Part shown: one piece after another, positions 43,621-52,511 of the stretch | How positions within the stretch are numbered: the stretch's first letter is position 1 | Layout of the letters: the number at the start of each line of letters is the position of its first letter | Source: Bacteroides eggerthii | Lineage (GTDB): Bacteria > Bacteroidota > Bacteroidia > Bacteroidales > Bacteroidaceae | DNA: 64,000 nt | Assembly: GCF_025146565.1 (NCBI RefSeq) | Contig: NZ_CP102258.1 | Span: forward strand, 1,706,001-1,770,000 | Direction of reading: 5' to 3' | Made by a program: the position numbers and the translations under genes | Notes under the pieces: model-generated | What the model was told of the DNA's origin: nothing | The model's database searches: none | Seen by the model: only the letters and a program-made list of their open reading frames with translations

Positions 43621-43863
43621 ACACAACGGTGACGGCAGAGAATGAAGCCGGGACAGCGGTAAAGGAATCGGTAAAAAAGGGATATGCCCGTCAGGGTTAG
43701 AATAGGGATAAAACGGGCAATATGCCTGTACTTGCGGGCAGGTAAAAAGAAAAAGATGGTAAGACTATAAAGGTGGAATGCGCCCTATGGAAAACAGCGG
43801 GCGGATAAAAAAGGACGCATGGCTACCGTCTCCGGGGTGGGCAGATGCGGCAGCCATGCCTGT

Positions 43864-44118
43864 TTACTGTTCGTTCTTTTCCAGATATTCTTTCATTGCC
43901 TCGTTCACGATGTCTTTCAGCGACATGTTCTTCTTGATGGCGAGGAATTTCATACGGGTATGAATACTTTTGTTGATGACGAAGTTGCAATGAACCGCCG
44001 TTTCTTTCTCCGTGGGGGCTGCTACCGGCTGTTTTCCGCCGGTAGATTTTTTCGTGGACGACAGCAACCCGTCCAGTCCGCCCTTCATACTGTCTTTCAG
44101 TAAATCGCTCTTGCTCAT
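43864..44118 (-). CDS. ParA-partner ribbon-helix-helix protein
   Basis: An 84-residue protein with a flexible basic N-terminus (residues 1-40) and a C-terminal ribbon-helix-helix type domain: AVHCNFVINKSIHTRMKFLA, then IKKNMSLKDIVNEAMKEYLE. This is the ParG/omega-like or DUF3408-like architecture of a centromere-binding partner for ParA. It follows parA by 7 bp. It is the best candidate to bind the TAGTA-N2-TACTA palindromes upstream of parA. Confidence 0.7.
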   Translation of the reverse strand: MSKSDLLKDSMKGGLDGLLSSTKKSTGGKQPVAAPTEKETAVHCNFVINKSIHTRMKFLAIKKNMSLKDIVNEAMKEYLEKNEQ

Positions 44119-44125
44119 ATCGGGG

Positions 44126-44881
44126 TTATTTTAATTTCAGTACCTCTTGCGCCAGAGCCATGTAGTCCTTAGCCCCGTTGCTGTTCTTGCTGTACTCGAA
44201 GATGTTCTTGCCCTTTATGGGCGCTTCGGCCAAAGATACATTGTCCCGTATAACGGTCTTGAACACCTTGTCGCAGAATGAATCCTTGACGAGTTCGGCC
44301 ACGCTCTTGTTCAGCGTCTTGCGTTTGTCAAACTGCGTAATGACGATACCGCCAATGGCGAGTTTCGGGTTCAAGCGTTCCTGGACGGTGGCAATCACGT
44401 TCATGATTTTGGCCATGCCGCGCATGGCGAGGAACTGTGCCTGTACCGGGATAATCAGGTAGTCTGCCGCAGTAAGGGCGTTCAGTGTAAGCAATCCCAG
44501 CGAGGGTGGACAGTCGATAAGGATATAATCGAATTTCCGGTGATCGAGCGATTTGGCTATTAGCCCGCTCAATATCAGTTCCCGTCCCGGCTCGTTGATG
44601 AGTTCGGCCTCGGCAGCCGAGAGATCGAGACAGGACGGTACGACGGTAACACCTCCTGCCGTTTCAACTAACGGCAAGGGGTATTTGCCTTTCATCGCCC
44701 CGTACACGGTCTGTTCCTCCTCAATGGAGAGGCCGAAGGATTCCGTGAGATTTGCCTGACCATCCATGTCGATAGCCAGCACGCGCTTTTTCTTCTGCTG
44801 CAAGGCCGCAGCCAGATTGATGGTGGTGGTCGTCTTTCCGACCCCGCCTTTATGGTTTAGAACCGCAATTATTTTTGTCAT
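44126..44881 (-). CDS. parA: ParA family ATPase
   Basis: A 251-residue ParA ATPase: deviant Walker A KGGVGKTTTTINLA (about 11-24), VLAIDMDGQANLTESFG (A' motif) and FDYILIDCPPSLGLLTLNAL (Walker B). No N-terminal HTH, so it is the small (type Ib) form that relies on a separate DNA-binding partner, here the RHH protein next door. CTnDOT-like TraA is of the same type. It probably segregates or positions the excised circular element. Confidence 0.92.
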   Translation of the reverse strand: MTKIIAVLNHKGGVGKTTTTINLAAALQQKKKRVLAIDMDGQANLTESFGLSIEEEQTVYGAMKGKYPLPLVETAGGVTVVPSCLDLSAAEAELINEPGRELILSGLIAKSLDHRKFDYILIDCPPSLGLLTLNALTAADYLIIPVQAQFLAMRGMAKIMNVIATVQERLNPKLAIGGIVITQFDKRKTLNKSVAELVKDSFCDKVFKTVIRDNVSLAEAPIKGKNIFEYSKNSNGAKDYMALAQEVLKLK

Positions 44882-44922
44882 AACATATTGCCTTTAAATT
44901 CAATACAAAGATAATACTATTT

Positions 44923-45026
44923 TTAGTAATTACTAATTTTAGTATATACTAATTTACTACAATATATAATTTTAGTATATTAGTATTATAGTATTTACTA
45001 TTATACTAAATATAGTATATACTATA
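44923..45026. repeat. Palindromic iteron cluster upstream of parA
   Basis: At least four palindromes of the form TAGTA-N2-TACTA lie in ~100 bp: TTAGTAATTACTAA (44923), TTAGTATATACTAA (44939), TAGTATTTACTA (44989) and TATAGTATATACTATA (45011), plus half sites between them. The region is directly upstream of parA. This fits a centromere (parS-like) and autoregulatory site for the RHH partner. Confidence 0.65.
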
Positions 45027-45128
45027 CAGTAAGGCAGATTTGCTCTGTACTACAGTACTTTTTAAATGCAAGAATTAAGTGTATTCTTCAGAAAAAATCC
45101 TTCGAGTACACTTTACAGATGAGTACAA

Positions 45129-45180
45129 AAAAACAAGAGAATCCATAGCAATTATTGTAGCAATAGATTCTCTTGTCTAA
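45129..45180 (-). terminator. Terminator of the cargo operon
   Basis: CAAGAGAATC and GATTCTCTTG are a 10-bp perfect inverted repeat around a long loop that itself contains AGCAATTATTGT. It lies between the cargo operon's last gene and the parA iterons; A-rich DNA on the plus strand gives a U tract in the minus transcript. Confidence 0.5.
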
Positions 45181-45255
45181 TAAGGCTTGGTTTATTTATC
45201 AGCAAATTTCAAATGAGAAAGGGTCAGAAAGTAAATCAATAGAGATTTTACAAAT

Positions 45256-47010
45256 TTACCAATACTCGATGGTTCGTTTCTCTGTATATTCTTCTGGAGC
45301 AGTATATTCATCGCCGACATAGTTCCCATTGTCATCATACTTATCGTATTCGGTGGTGTAGCTTACCTTCCGCTCTATCCAATTCTTGTGCTTGTCGAAC
45401 TTGGTATAGGTATAGCGATAAGTGGTGTTACCTTCTTCCGGGTGCTCCTGTATCATCGTGGCCGGGTATTTGCTGTCACCTTCATAGCTGTATTTCCAAG
45501 TGACGTATGCCATGTGCGAAGTAAACTGATGACTGATGATACGATTGCGCTTATCAAACATATAGGTCTGGTCAAGTTCCGTGTTGGTATCAGCATCCGG
45601 ACAAATATCCGTCCGCATACCATCTTTTGATTCGATGTTCACCACATAATCTCCCCATCCTTCCACTTTGTAGGAAGTAGCTGTGACATATTGATAGGCC
45701 GCTTCGTCTCCGAACTTGTTCTGCATGGCAATCAGATTGCCCGCCTGGTCAAATTTGAGTGATTCCTCATTGCCGTTTACCGACTTGACTTTACCGGACA
45801 ACCCATAAATATCCGTTCCTTTGTAGCGTAAACTACCCATTAGGACAGGTTGACCGTTTTCTTTTGCAGCTTTCATGGAAGCAATCGTTTCATCGTCCCA
45901 GTAATCAATGCTGCGGACAGCTGTCAGGCTGGGAGTCTCACCCGCTTTGACAGCAGAAGAACGATCCCGATTCGATGTAAATCCGTCTCTGAAAGCCTTA
46001 TAGTAGGTACGCAATGCAGGTATCTCATCGATGTTAGCCGGGAATGTAACGGTAGCTTGTGTCCAGTTTCCTTTTTCATCATATACATAATCGTAGGAGA
46101 CGGTAAACGTCATGTCATCCACCCGCCAGTTGTTGCCTTTACTTTTATATACACCTCCGCTATACGTCCAAGTAGCCAAGTCTCCGTGTGAGTTATACGC
46201 AAAGCTGCTGGTACAAGTCAGTGTTTCGTTCCCCCCGTCAAATTCAACGGGAATCTTCTCTACGGCTTGTGTACACAGATGGCCTGTATAGACATAGGTT
46301 GTCACCGATTGTCCTGTCTTGTAACTGTCGATGTCTTTCAAGAACATGTTCGTGGTCTTCGGTGTTTCAAAAGACTTCAAGTGAGCGAGCGAGTCAAACT
46401 GCATCTCATGAAGCGTCACGCCCGATTCATTGACCGTGCCATTCTTTTTTTCGGGCAGGATGGATTGCAATACCCCATTACCGTGATAGGCATACAGAAA
46501 AGTGGTTGTGTCATAATGTCCCCGCCCGTTCTTGTCGCGACGTATCAACCGACCTGCACTGTCGTATGTGAAGCCGTCATCTTTTTTCCGGCGTTTGTAA
46601 CGTCCGTCATCTACCGATTTGATTTGGGTCAGATTGGAATTGCCGTTATATTCATACGAAATGACATCAAATCCGGTTGCACCCACATTGAAAGAAGTGC
46701 GCCGCTGTTCGGATAAACGGCCGTTAGGCAAGAACTCGTATTGCGAGGTGCTTGTCACACCCCATTGTGCATTGTGGTATTCGTAGGTGACCAGCTTCGG
46801 ATAGTTGCGCAATCCCATCTTTGCCCAATCCGTAGGATAGTTTACGAAATAAGGCATCAGATGTTCCGCATTCATATCCACTCTTACCGGATCAAAATAC
46901 ACCTGAAGCGGTGTATAAGGCTGGTTGCTTTCTTCACTGCCACAGCTTGCTGCTCCTATCGACAGCAAGCAAGAAAGAGCGACAGCTTGTATGGTCTGTA
47001 ATGCTTTCAT
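45256..47010 (-). CDS. Lipoprotein with YD/RHS-like repeats
   Basis: A 584-residue lipoprotein: signal with lipobox AASC (about residues 20-23). The body has loose repeats of the Bacteroidetes RHS/YD type (TYEYHNAQWGV, ISYEYNGNSNLTQIKSVDDG, FTYDSAGRLIRRDKNGRG, YDYVYDEKGNWTQATV, FDQAGNLIAMQNKFG, YTKFDKHKNWIERKVSY). It would be anchored at the outer membrane. Last gene of the 45-51 kb cargo operon; function unknown, perhaps in surface interaction. Confidence 0.7.
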   Translation of the reverse strand: MKALQTIQAVALSCLLSIGAASCGSEESNQPYTPLQVYFDPVRVDMNAEHLMPYFVNYPTDWAKMGLRNYPKLVTYEYHNAQWGVTSTSQYEFLPNGRLSEQRRTSFNVGATGFDVISYEYNGNSNLTQIKSVDDGRYKRRKKDDGFTYDSAGRLIRRDKNGRGHYDTTTFLYAYHGNGVLQSILPEKKNGTVNESGVTLHEMQFDSLAHLKSFETPKTTNMFLKDIDSYKTGQSVTTYVYTGHLCTQAVEKIPVEFDGGNETLTCTSSFAYNSHGDLATWTYSGGVYKSKGNNWRVDDMTFTVSYDYVYDEKGNWTQATVTFPANIDEIPALRTYYKAFRDGFTSNRDRSSAVKAGETPSLTAVRSIDYWDDETIASMKAAKENGQPVLMGSLRYKGTDIYGLSGKVKSVNGNEESLKFDQAGNLIAMQNKFGDEAAYQYVTATSYKVEGWGDYVVNIESKDGMRTDICPDADTNTELDQTYMFDKRNRIISHQFTSHMAYVTWKYSYEGDSKYPATMIQEHPEEGNTTYRYTYTKFDKHKNWIERKVSYTTEYDKYDDNGNYVGDEYTAPEEYTEKRTIEYW

Positions 47011-47016
47011 GTTCCG

Positions 47017-48321
47017 TTATTTTTGATTTGTTGGATGATTTTCCTTGCAGGGGACCTGCTTGGTGACAGGATGATAAGAGATATTCCAGACGGGATAAGC
47101 TCCGACCTTATCTACACAGCACGAATGCAGATAACAGTTCCCGTGTATCGAGCTTTCCGAACCCAGCAATCCGGAGATGTATTTGCATCCTTTTCCCGAC
47201 ACAATGATTTTGCCTTCATTCACCACCTGATGGAAAGAGGAACCTCCGAAACTGCCGATTACTCCTCCGATGGCGGAAAATTCAGCCAGCAGGTCATGCT
47301 TGATTTCGATGTTGCCTGCATTGTACAGATCCAACGGATAGATTCGTTCGTAGTTGTGAGGTGTCAGTTCGCCACATACCCCTCCGATATTAAATGTAGC
47401 AGATGTATTCTGTGTGTCCAAGCGGATGTTTCCCCAATTATGGAGATGCTCTATATCAGTTTCATTGGTTTTGAAAAGTCCGACAACACCACCGATGTAG
47501 CTATGATCAGGTTGGGCATCGGCCTTCCACTGCACGGTCAAATCGCCTTTATTCTCGACGCAGACATTCTCTTTGATAAAGATTTTACCATAATTGGTGG
47601 CCCTCCCGATGACTCCACCTATGTAGGCATCACTGCACGGATTAACGGTGAGGTTGCCCTCATTGATTATCTTGCCACGCAAAGCCACTTCCACTTCGGA
47701 GCCGTAGCTATCCAGGTCTCCGACAAGTCCACCCAGACAGAGTGTACAGATACCCTTATTGTCAGCGAATGAGATATCCACCTTGCTGGTACAATTCTCG
47801 ATACATCCATTCTTGAACTCTCCCGCCAGAGAACCGGCAAGCAGGCTATAACCGTCTTCTCTCTTTTGAGCGTCGATGGTCATGTCACCTGCCAATGTCA
47901 GATCCTTGACCACAGCTTCTTTTTCACCACCCATTTCTTCAAACAGACCGACATCAAATACTCCTTTGGAGCTCTCTTCAATGACCACCCGTATTCCGTC
48001 GAAGGTAATGGTATGTCCGTTGCCGTCGAACTCCCTAACCGGGAATTTAATCGGTGTCCATTCACCGCTGATTTCGATGTCCTTCACCAGTTTAATCCGC
48101 ACTTCATCTGCTGGAATCTCCTTGCCTGCATCGGTGAGCAGCGTTTGTGCTTCCATGTTTTTATCCTTGATTTCGAACGTTTCGTTCAGGAAACGCAGTT
48201 CACTCTCTTTTCCGATTTCAAATACCTGTTCCGCCTCGTTGAAATGCAAGGCGGTGACTTTCTCTTCACACGATGTCAGCCAAAAAGGCAGGCAAGCGAC
48301 AAGGTAAACCATTCTTTTCAT
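47017..48321 (-). CDS. GLUG-motif-like beta-helix lipoprotein
   Basis: A 434-residue lipoprotein (lipobox LTSC at about residues 15-18). The body carries repeated glycine motifs typical of GLUG-type beta-solenoids: CLGGLVGDLDSYG, YIGGVIGRATNYG, YIGGVVGLFKTN, NIGGVCGEL, AIGGVIGSFGG, YISGLLGSES. Start ATG at 48321 (MKRMVYLVACLPF) fits the signal peptide; the longer frame from 48405 overlaps the upstream gene. It starts 14 bp before that gene's end region, so it is in the same operon. Likely surface exposed. Confidence 0.72.
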   Translation of the reverse strand: MKRMVYLVACLPFWLTSCEEKVTALHFNEAEQVFEIGKESELRFLNETFEIKDKNMEAQTLLTDAGKEIPADEVRIKLVKDIEISGEWTPIKFPVREFDGNGHTITFDGIRVVIEESSKGVFDVGLFEEMGGEKEAVVKDLTLAGDMTIDAQKREDGYSLLAGSLAGEFKNGCIENCTSKVDISFADNKGICTLCLGGLVGDLDSYGSEVEVALRGKIINEGNLTVNPCSDAYIGGVIGRATNYGKIFIKENVCVENKGDLTVQWKADAQPDHSYIGGVVGLFKTNETDIEHLHNWGNIRLDTQNTSATFNIGGVCGELTPHNYERIYPLDLYNAGNIEIKHDLLAEFSAIGGVIGSFGGSSFHQVVNEGKIIVSGKGCKYISGLLGSESSIHGNCYLHSCCVDKVGAYPVWNISYHPVTKQVPCKENHPTNQK

Positions 48322-48334
48322 GCTGCTGCTCTTT

Positions 48335-49231
48335 TTACATATCTGCTGCATAATTCTCGCCCTCCATGATAAACATTCCCGACTCTTTCCAGTAATACAC
48401 CACATAAGGCTCTACTTTCGACATTTCATTGATGTCCTGCGTGGGCATTCCACTAAAATAGGTAAAGACCAGTGCGTTACCCTCTATTTTTCCGGCATAC
48501 GACTCCACGCTTGACATAGGAATGCTTTCACCTTGTGGAGGATACATGGTCGTTTTGACCATAAAAACTTGTTCTCCTTTCTTTTCCAGTGTGAACGATG
48601 TCAGAGCATTGGCATAACTTTTTGAAAAAGCATGTTCTGGGATGGTGTTATCTTTCAAGTAAAAAGCATACTTCGGAGAAATATATCCGATACGTTTGTC
48701 TTGGGCAGAAAGCTCTACCTTGAACCATCCCTTTTCTTTCCCCAAGAATCTGAAGCTTTGTCCACGGTTGGCTTTCATTAAAGAACTACCCGATACAGGG
48801 GTGGAACGGACATTGATTTTATCTCCTCCACTGATGAATACGTAGTTACATTTATCTTTCTGCTTAAACACTACCGGCTCTGAACCGGGTGGCAAGAAGG
48901 ACAGTTCCTTCGTGGTGGGATTGTACTTGAACTCCGCTTTTTGTTTTCCCATACTGCTTTCTACGGCAACCGAAGCCTCTGTATTATCAATGTGATAGAC
49001 GTCTACAATACTATAGGTAAGCCCATAGCCTCCTTCAAACACATTGTAAGCACCGTAACTGCCATCTGTCGGTGTGTTGTAAAGGTCTATTTCCAACTGA
49101 ATTTGGCTGTTGCCTTCCCAATATTCCCATTTGCCCACAAAGGGTTTTGTGTCATCTGCTTGTATAGACGCGTGTACACTCAAGAAGCCACAAACAAGGC
49201 TTATCAAACTTAGGCATATCAATTTTTTCAT
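48335..49231 (-). CDS. Secreted SH3-domain protein
   Basis: A 298-residue protein with a signal peptide (about 1-22, SVHAS). The middle (about 130-200) is a bacterial SH3-type domain: GDKINVRSTPVSGSSLMKANRGQSFRFLGKEKGWFKVEL, GYISPKYAFYL. The flanking parts are beta-rich (CNYVFISGG; VYHIDNTEASVAVESS). SH3_3 domains often bind peptidoglycan or metals. It belongs to the cargo operon of envelope proteins. Confidence 0.68.
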   Translation of the reverse strand: MKKLICLSLISLVCGFLSVHASIQADDTKPFVGKWEYWEGNSQIQLEIDLYNTPTDGSYGAYNVFEGGYGLTYSIVDVYHIDNTEASVAVESSMGKQKAEFKYNPTTKELSFLPPGSEPVVFKQKDKCNYVFISGGDKINVRSTPVSGSSLMKANRGQSFRFLGKEKGWFKVELSAQDKRIGYISPKYAFYLKDNTIPEHAFSKSYANALTSFTLEKKGEQVFMVKTTMYPPQGESIPMSSVESYAGKIEGNALVFTYFSGMPTQDINEMSKVEPYVVYYWKESGMFIMEGENYAADM

Positions 49232-49257
49232 TATGCTGTTGCTTTATATGGTTAAAA

Positions 49258-50118
49258 TTAAAGACTAAAAGTGACATATACGGCAGACTGTACCCGTACA
49301 GGCTGTCCGTCTTTGATTCCGGGTGTCCATTCCTTTAAGGACTTGACCACTCTTACGGCTTCGGTATTGAGATTGGCATGAACCTTTTTCACAGCCGTAA
49401 CATCAGATACCGAACCGTCTTTCTCCACTATAAAGGAAACAAGCACATCGCCCTGAATCTTCTGCTGTTTGCAGATCATGGGATAACGTATGCTTCGGGC
49501 AATATCCGCCAGCAATGCTTGGTTTCCACCGGGGTATTCCGGCTCCTTATCCACCTCGCTGCCTTTGTACACCTTATTGGGGCTTACCTTGGATTGTGCC
49601 GGTTCTCGTCTATCTTCCTTCGGAGTGGTTGGCATACCAAATCTTCTTTCGGGAGTATCTTTGTCTGTTTCTTTTTGCTCTTCCAATTCCTGTTGTAATG
49701 TTCTTTGCAACACTTCACTGGAGATAAGAAAACCGTTGAACTTAGAAGGAGCGTACCCGGAGAATGCCGATACCACTTCGAAACTGAATGTTTTTCCCTC
49801 CTCGATACGTGGAAAATAATAAGTACCCGCTGTTTTTATCCGATTGCCCGGCATCAGGTAGAACAAGTCTATGGGCAAACTGCGGCTTGTCTTCTGTGCC
49901 ACTCCCTTTATCTGAAATTTATAGCCGCCATTAGCGCGTCCCGTACAAGTAACGCTGGTAACATGCCAATAACGATCCACTCCGGCATCGCATTTGAACG
50001 GCACATTTACCGGATAACTCTTGGGAGGAATGGAAAAACTTGTTTGCGCAAAAGTCGCATGACTCATGAAGAATGCCCCTAAGACAATGAGGCATAGTAA
50101 AATAGATAATCGCTTCAT
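49258..50118 (-). CDS. Secreted protein with TonB C-terminal domain
   Basis: A 286-residue protein with an N-terminal signal peptide (about 1-24, FAQT) and a C-terminal TonB-like domain (about 195-286): YPGGNQALLADIARSIRYPMICKQQKIQGDVLVSFIVEKDGSVSDVTAVKK, ending GQPVRVQSAVYVTFSL. Unlike energy-transducing TonB it lacks a proline-rich linker and stable membrane anchor, so it is more likely a periplasmic or secreted relative. A smaller paralogue follows upstream in the operon at 50149. Confidence 0.75.
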   Translation of the reverse strand: MKRLSILLCLIVLGAFFMSHATFAQTSFSIPPKSYPVNVPFKCDAGVDRYWHVTSVTCTGRANGGYKFQIKGVAQKTSRSLPIDLFYLMPGNRIKTAGTYYFPRIEEGKTFSFEVVSAFSGYAPSKFNGFLISSEVLQRTLQQELEEQKETDKDTPERRFGMPTTPKEDRREPAQSKVSPNKVYKGSEVDKEPEYPGGNQALLADIARSIRYPMICKQQKIQGDVLVSFIVEKDGSVSDVTAVKKVHANLNTEAVRVVKSLKEWTPGIKDGQPVRVQSAVYVTFSL

Positions 50119-50148
50119 ACGTATATCGTTTTATAGTTTTTAGATTCA

Positions 50149-50577
50149 TCAGAGTTTAAACGTGATAGGCAGAGTGTATTCCACATTTACCGGTTTGCCA
50201 TCCTGTGTACCGGGAATCCAACGAGGCATGGACTTCACTACGCGGACAGCTTCCTTATCCAAATAAGGATCTACAGACTTGGTAACACGAATATTTGAGA
50301 TAGAGCCATCGCTCTTGACTGTAAATTTCACCAACACTTTGCCTTGTATTTTCTGTTCCTTGCAAACTGTCGGAAACTTTAGATTCTTTGATAAAAATTG
50401 TACCAATGCGGTGATACCACCGGGAAATTCCGGAGACACCTCTCTCTTGTTCTGGGAAACTTTTGCCATCGAAGGCAAATCATTGATAGTTCTTGCCTCA
50501 TTTGCAGCCTGTGTATCCAAACAGTTGCCAATCAGCAGTGCGGATAGTAAACTGCTCAAAATAATTTGTTTTTTCAT
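50149..50577 (-). CDS. Small TonB-domain protein
   Basis: A 142-residue protein: signal peptide (about 1-24, DTQA) then a single TonB C-terminal domain with EFPGGITALVQFLSKNLKFPTVCKEQKIQGKVLVKFTVKSDGSISNIRV and PVNVEYTLPITFKL. It is a clear paralogue of the C-terminal domain of the neighbouring 286-residue protein, suggesting duplication within the operon. It probably acts in the periplasm; no ExbB/ExbD genes are near. Confidence 0.72.
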   Translation of the reverse strand: MKKQIILSSLLSALLIGNCLDTQAANEARTINDLPSMAKVSQNKREVSPEFPGGITALVQFLSKNLKFPTVCKEQKIQGKVLVKFTVKSDGSISNIRVTKSVDPYLDKEAVRVVKSMPRWIPGTQDGKPVNVEYTLPITFKL

Positions 50578-50618
50578 ACAGTTTTATTATTTAATTATCA
50601 ATACGTTACATTATTCAT

Positions 50619-51452
50619 TTATTTGCGATAAAATCCGGAACTGTCGCGTCCCCATTTGCCGCCAAATTGGTCGGTGTAATCACACTCGCTATAGGGAGAA
50701 TCTTGTGTAAGATGATATAATGTTCCAGAATCAGTAAAACTTGCTGTTTTCAAACCACTTGAACTGCTTGATGATGAACCGCTCCAAGACTCCGTCGCTC
50801 CCTTATGCAAGTCTTTAAAACCGAGAATACCCATAATAAGACCTATCCCGTTGCCTATACTGAATCCCCATTGGGCCATATCCCACATGGTACCAGAGTC
50901 TATCCAACCCAGCCAATCAAGAATAAAACCTACTGCCAATCCAATCGCTCCAACAATCAAACCTACAACCAGCATCAATGCGAAGAATTGTAACACAATC
51001 TTAATAATGTAGATGGCTATGCCTAAAAACAGTATCCACTTTATCGCTGTGAACCAAGCCGATTCTCCTTCGGAATCAAACAACCAAGAGGTTAAGTCCC
51101 ATGACTCTTCTTTGGTGGAAGTACCCGCTTCGTCTGTTTCTGTTACGGCTTCCAGATACGATGCGCTGACATAACCCTGCCAGCCATTATAATTGATATT
51201 AGCCCATCCGTTTTCTATAGATACAACATCAATCACGTTATCCTTAGACAATTGTCCTAATAGTTTTCCGTTTTTATTGGCTGAAGCTCGTACATTAAGA
51301 CCGTTGGGAGCGGTCACTCGATAATGATCTGCAAAAGATTGCGTACATAGGGAAAAATTAAGGATTAGAAACAAAACCCATTTAATAATGTTTCTGCTAA
51401 CGAACATATTCTTCAGCATACAAATACTTTGCTGGCTATATCTGTTCATCAT
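50619..51452 (-). CDS. SH3-domain membrane protein
   Basis: A 277-residue protein: signal or anchor (about 17-38), an SH3 domain (about 45-95: NGLNVRASANKNGKLLGQLSKDNVIDVVSIENGWANINYNGWQGYVSASYLE), then three or four membrane segments (about 135-215) and a Ser-rich tail. Start may be any of several Met codons; 51452 is the first. It is the first gene of the cargo operon and follows the structured leader at 51453-51695. Confidence 0.65.
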   Translation of the reverse strand: MMNRYSQQSICMLKNMFVSRNIIKWVLFLILNFSLCTQSFADHYRVTAPNGLNVRASANKNGKLLGQLSKDNVIDVVSIENGWANINYNGWQGYVSASYLEAVTETDEAGTSTKEESWDLTSWLFDSEGESAWFTAIKWILFLGIAIYIIKIVLQFFALMLVVGLIVGAIGLAVGFILDWLGWIDSGTMWDMAQWGFSIGNGIGLIMGILGFKDLHKGATESWSGSSSSSSSGLKTASFTDSGTLYHLTQDSPYSECDYTDQFGGKWGRDSSGFYRK

Positions 51453-51721
51453 AAATTAAGACTCTTGCAGTCCCGTAGAGTCTGCTTGATTAAACCACGA
51501 AGCGTGGAACTGCAAATGCCACGTTCTAAGTCGGAGGTCGTAGGAATAACCTTTATTCAGAGTATGGTAATAGCAGCCCACGCTATAGCGTGAGAAACCA
51601 ATTACGCTTTTCCCTCTGAATAGTCTTGAATTTCCTACGTTCCCGACTTCGAGATAAGCATAACGCTTCTTTCTTTTCTAATATGTCTTGGAAAGAGTTT
51701 CCTCAATCCGGCACAAAGGTA
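51453..51721 (-). ncRNA. Structured 5' leader, copy 2 of 2, with promoter
   Basis: On the minus strand TACCTTTG (51714-51721) is a good -7 box, then comes CAAGACATATTAGAAA (as in copy 1 at ~4080) and nested complementary arms: GAAGTCGGG with CCGACTT, CGTAGGAA with TTCCTACG, ATTCAGAG with CTCTGAAT, a palindrome CACGCTATAGCGTG, and two small hairpins (CCACG/CGTGG; GACTC/GAGTC). It ends at the start codon of the first cargo gene. Confidence 0.55.
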
Positions 51722-51938
51722 GTGAAATTTCATGAAACAGGACCTTATATACCGTGATTTTCTTAAAGTTATGAGTGGATTTTAAGTCTATTGTTCTAAA
51801 ACCAATATTAAATAAACTGCAAGAAAGACAAATCTATTAAATAATGGGCTAACATTTTCTGAAAAACTCTGTAAGGATAGAAAAAATGTTTGAGATGTAT
51901 GAACTCTTAAGAAAGGACGAAACTAAAAAACAAAAATA
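51722..51938. other. AT-rich gap without a gene
   Basis: About 215 bp between the cargo leader promoter and the second iteron cluster. No open frame of note and no clear repeat. It may contain the right edge of the inserted cargo. Confidence 0.4.
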
Positions 51939-52018
51939 TAGTATCTACTAATTTTAACAAGAATAGGTTTACTAATTTCCTATTTTACTATGATTAGTAA
52001 ATACTATATTTAGTATCT
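51939..52018. repeat. Second palindromic iteron cluster, downstream of ssb
   Basis: TAGTATCTACTA (51939-51950), TTTACTA-TGA-TTAGTAAA (51984-52001), TAGTAAATACTA (51995-52006) and half sites match the TAGTA-N2-TACTA palindromes upstream of parA. The two clusters bracket the whole 45.1-51.9 kb cargo. Confidence 0.6.
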
Positions 52019-52045
52019 GCTTATTTTCAGATAGTTATTATCTTA

Positions 52046-52459
52046 TCAGAAGGGCAAATCCTCCTTTTCGTCCTGCGGAAAATCGGCGGGAGGAACGGGT
52101 ACGCTGTCTGCACCGTTTACATCGTTGTCCGCTCCGGCTGCCGCATCCTCGCGTTTTCCGGTATTGATAAAGGCAATGCTTTCTGCCGTGATGGAGAGCT
52201 GTATCTGGCTCTCGCCGTTCTTGTCTTTCCACAGGGAAGATGACAGTGTACCGTCAACGAGTATGAGTCTTCCTTTCGTCAGATATTCGGACAAATGGAT
52301 ATGGTTGTCCTTGTTGCTGCGTACCCTTATCCAAGTGGTAGTGTTTTGTCCTCTTGAATAATCGTCAACGGCTATGTCCATAGCCATGAATGAGCCGTGT
52401 ACTCCTGAAATAACCTGGCAGTCTTTGCCGATGCGTCCGATAGTGTGAACATGTAACAT
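52046..52459 (-). CDS. ssb: Single-stranded DNA-binding protein
   Basis: A 137-residue SSB: OB-fold start MLHVHTIGRIGKDCQVI, then FMAMDIAVDDYSRGQNTTTWIRVRS, HLSEYLTKGRLILVDGTLSSSLWKDKNGESQIQLSI, a variable linker and the acidic tip EKEDLPF that recruits partner proteins. Its start is ~50 bp after hairpin leader copy D. ICE-encoded SSBs coat the transferred strand on entry and are typically expressed early in the recipient. Confidence 0.88.
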   Translation of the reverse strand: MLHVHTIGRIGKDCQVISGVHGSFMAMDIAVDDYSRGQNTTTWIRVRSNKDNHIHLSEYLTKGRLILVDGTLSSSLWKDKNGESQIQLSITAESIAFINTGKREDAAAGADNDVNGADSVPVPPADFPQDEKEDLPF

Positions 52460-52511
52460 AATAGAAAATTGTTTGTGGCAAGGTGGTTGGTCCTGCGTTA
52501 CCTAAACTGTT

